NCBI RefSeq assembly: GCF_900086715.1
Contig: NZ_FLKH01000011.1
Location: forward strand, 372,001 to 436,000
Length of the DNA: 64,000 nucleotides
Source of the DNA: Gracilibacillus timonensis
GTDB taxonomy: Bacteria > Bacillota > Bacilli > Bacillales > Amphibacillaceae
Reading direction: 5' to 3'
Shown here: positions 62,529-64,000 of the stretch, piece by piece
How the letters are laid out: each line of letters opens with the position of its first letter
Numbering within the stretch: the stretch's first letter is position 1
Program-made: the position numbers and the translations under genes
Notes under the pieces: generated by a model
Database searches by the model: none
What the model was told of the DNA's origin: nothing
The model's input: the letters and a program-made list of their open reading frames with translations, nothing else

Positions 62529-62607
62529 GGGTCATAAAGTTTCAAAGACCTGGTGAAAATGGTGCGACGAGGGTCTGGTGTTTATGGCATAAGAAATCCC
62601 CATCTGT

Positions 62608-62629
62608 TATCAGGTGGGGAGGCTATGCT
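62608..62629. other. Hairpin after nhaC
   Basis: CCCCATCTG pairs with CAGGTGGGG over a 4-base loop (one G-U pair). There is no T run, so a weak terminator or mRNA end. Confidence 0.45.
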
Positions 62630-62649
62630 GGCATTTTATCTACCAAAAA

Positions 62650-62910
62650 ATACGTATCTTTAAGCATTTTTTCGTTGTTGTTTTTCTTCTTGCTCTTGTT
62701 TCAATTCTTTTACTTCGTCCAGGGTTAATCCTGTTTTTTCAGCGATCAGTTCTAACGATAGAACATCAAGTAGAGACTGGGCAATTTCTTTATTCCGTCT
62801 TTTACTGGCTCTTTCAGCAGCATCCTTGCTGGCCTTTTCAACAGCTTCCTGTTTCTCTTCTTCAAAAGCTCTGCCAACCTTTGTCATTCTCAACCACTCC
62901 TTTACTTGTT
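62650..62910. repeat. Direct repeat: duplicated 3' tail of the Rpn-family gene (copy 1)
   Basis: Nearly identical to 63012-63296. The copies differ by a 24-bp in-frame unit (the Ala/Glu/Lys repeat KASKEAAE) and a few bases. This copy has no gene body and its reading frame is joined to unrelated sequence after 62910. Confidence 0.9.
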
Positions 62911-62977
62911 CAATAGGATTAATGGTTACAACCTTAAAAAAGTGACTAAAATAGTTTAAGTCAGTGATAAAGTACAC
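62660..62977 (-). pseudogene. Orphan C-terminal copy of the Rpn-family protein
   Basis: Codes for VKEWLRMTKVGRAFEEEKQ and the rest of the tail ending KQQRKNA, exactly as the end of the full gene at 63022-63951. Its first 24 codons (MYFITDLNYFSHFF-) do not belong to the family. Without the nuclease domain it cannot be functional as a nuclease. It is best read as a tail duplication. Confidence 0.75.
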
Positions 62978-63011
62978 GGAGTCTTGATAAGTGTTGCCTT
63001 ACTCGCTAAAC

Positions 63012-63296
63012 ATACGTATCTTTAAGCATTTTTTCGTTGTTGTTTTTCTTCTTGCTCTTGTTTCAATTCTTTTACTTCGTCCAGGGTTAACCCTGTTTTT
63101 TCAGCGATCAGTTCTAACGATAGAACATCAAGTAGAGATTGGGCAATTTCTTTATTCCGTCTTTTACTGGCCCTTTCAGCAGCTTCCTTGCTGGCCTTTT
63201 CAGCAGCTTCCTTGCTAGCCTTTTCAACAGCTTCCTGTTTCTCTTCTTCAAAAGCTCTGCCAACCTTTGTCATTCTCAACCACTCCTTTACTTGTT
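63012..63296. repeat. Direct repeat: 3' tail of the Rpn-family gene (copy 2)
   Basis: The copy within the full-length gene; see 62650-62910. The two copies lie 101 bp apart. Confidence 0.9.
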
Positions 63297-63951
63297 TGGC
63301 ATACGTATCGTCGATAAATTTGTCTGTCGCCGTAAGGATTCCCGCAATAACTTGCACTTGATTCTGCTCATTGTCCATTCTCTTAGCTAGTTCTACGGAC
63401 GCCTGGATTAATTCATTGCGTTTTCTGACACTGTGCATCAAAGGAACGAGGCTAAACTGGAATAATTCTTCGTGCGTTAACGGTTTTCCTGCTTCCATTT
63501 TTTCTCCGAGCTGTTCCATAATAGTGTCCCCATTATAGTCGGATAAGAGGATCGGTGTGGAGGAAATGGAGACATCGCCAATATCTAAGCCATCGCTAAC
63601 TTTTTCCACATCGCTCGTATAAACAACGACAACATGTAAATGCCGGATCTGTTTTTCTTTTTGTAGAAATCTTTGCGACATCCTGTGTGCATATCGCATG
63701 TACTTCAAATGATTCTCTACAAAACGAGTGTTGCTTTCGTATTCCAACATGAGGATAGAACTGTCGTCTAGCTCAAAAAAAGTATCCGATCGTGCATCGT
63801 CTGCTGTAATCTCTGGGAAGTCATTGGGCAGCAGCCCCTTAATTTTTGGCATATCTTCTAGACCGAAAACATCAAGCGTCACATCTTTATAAAAATCACT
63901 TAAGAACCTCAGTAGAATATCTTTATTCTGATAAGCTATTCCCTCTCCCAT
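63022..63951 (-). CDS. Rpn-family PD-(D/E)XK nuclease-like protein
   Basis: 309 residues. The core is ADDARSDTFFELDDSSILMLEYESNTRF (residues about 50-77), a PD-(D/E)XK variant with Asp, Glu and Glu-x-Glu in place of Glu-x-Lys. It is followed by LHVVVVYTSDVEKVS. The C-terminal third is a charged coil with the repeated KASKEAAE unit, then a small helical end (LLDVLSLELIAEKTGLTLDEVKELK) shared in style with the Rpn protein at 20816-21739. Start at ATG 63951 near the window end with GGGAGAG upstream. Loss of the catalytic Lys may make it inactive. Confidence 0.82.
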   Translation of the reverse strand: MGEGIAYQNKDILLRFLSDFYKDVTLDVFGLEDMPKIKGLLPNDFPEITADDARSDTFFELDDSSILMLEYESNTRFVENHLKYMRYAHRMSQRFLQKEKQIRHLHVVVVYTSDVEKVSDGLDIGDVSISSTPILLSDYNGDTIMEQLGEKMEAGKPLTHEELFQFSLVPLMHSVRKRNELIQASVELAKRMDNEQNQVQVIAGILTATDKFIDDTYAKQVKEWLRMTKVGRAFEEEKQEAVEKASKEAAEKASKEAAERASKRRNKEIAQSLLDVLSLELIAEKTGLTLDEVKELKQEQEEKQQRKNA

Positions 63952-64000
63952 TATTGCACTCTCCCTGTATATATTTAGTATACCACATTCCTACCTTTTG

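Noticed and set aside
62614-62916. Plus-strand frames across the Rpn tail repeats (also 62991-63218)
   Set aside because: Both are antisense to the same duplicated tail and therefore look alike; no ribosome binding site or family.
1-64000. tRNA, rRNA, riboswitch (T-box, SAM, TPP) or prophage structural genes
   Set aside because: I looked for CCA-ended cloverleafs, conserved riboswitch words before the PLP enzyme and transport genes, and phage proteins, and found none I could support by eye.

Overview
The window looks like chromosomal DNA of a low-GC, spore-former-type Bacillaceae, possibly a halophilic or alkaliphilic genus such as Gracilibacillus or Amphibacillus. The genus is inferred from gene content and style; no rRNA is present to prove it. 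Supporting signs are AGGAGG-type ribosome binding sites, CcpA-type cre sites, YesM/YesN sensor pairs, LacI/MalFG-type sugar operons, HxlR and GerMN-like proteins, and U-tailed terminators. No tRNA, rRNA or CRISPR array was found.

Layout. 1-7.5 kb: end of a YesM/YesN two-component system, an orphan PemK/MazF-like protein, and a ChvE-MmsA-MmsB monosaccharide ABC importer. 7.5-12.1 kb: a stress-type SDR, then a decaying patch with a broken GerMN-like gene fused head-on to the last 87 codons of a GH78 alpha-L-rhamnosidase, a nonsense-mutated KduD-like SDR with a perfect cre site, and an intact L-rhamnose mutarotase. This reads as a rhamnose locus in decay. 12.3-17.7 kb: a DUF4309-GH3 fusion, an MFS sugar exporter, two unknown proteins, and a HEPN/MNT pair in which both halves look damaged. 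17.8-21.8 kb: a GH42 beta-galactosidase divergent from its probable AraC regulator, and an Rpn-family nuclease. 21.9-25.2 kb: an SdpR/SdpI-type operon joined to a YxlEFG-like ABC exporter.

25.2-33.6 kb is the most rearranged part. Two related HxlR modules once stood here, each a regulator divergent from a flavin oxidoreductase. The first is intact. In the second, the regulator has been killed by nonsense mutations, and an IS4-family element has landed between it and its FMN reductase. That IS4 element is itself split by an IS3-family element. The two HxlR promoter regions form a ~118-bp inverted repeat 6 kb apart.

33.8-42.5 kb: an EamA exporter, then a LacI-regulated operon with three identical operators. 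It holds a binding protein, two permeases, a fumarase/ASL-superfamily lyase and a GH13 alpha-glucosidase with alpha-1,6-type active-site residues. 42.5-48.4 kb: small membrane proteins, a hairpin-rich small gene between two remnants of a DUF4269 gene, an ABC half-transporter, a TetR/DUF4260 pair with matching operators and a lipoprotein. 48.5-54.4 kb: an OmpR/histidine kinase pair, YitT, a 51-bp minisatellite, and a three-gene LanFEG-like ABC exporter whose ribosome binding site lies in a hairpin. 54.4-55.6 kb: an Erm methyltransferase behind a leader peptide and attenuator. 55.6-64 kb: an MDR reductase, an AraC/GyrI regulator, an acetyltransferase, a GntR regulator, a Cys/Met-metabolism PLP enzyme with an NhaC antiporter, and a second Rpn-family gene whose 3' tail has been duplicated.

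The main themes are (1) sugar uptake and hydrolysis under carbon control, (2) antibiotic and envelope stress functions, and (3) an unusual density of broken genes: about ten pseudogenes or remnants.
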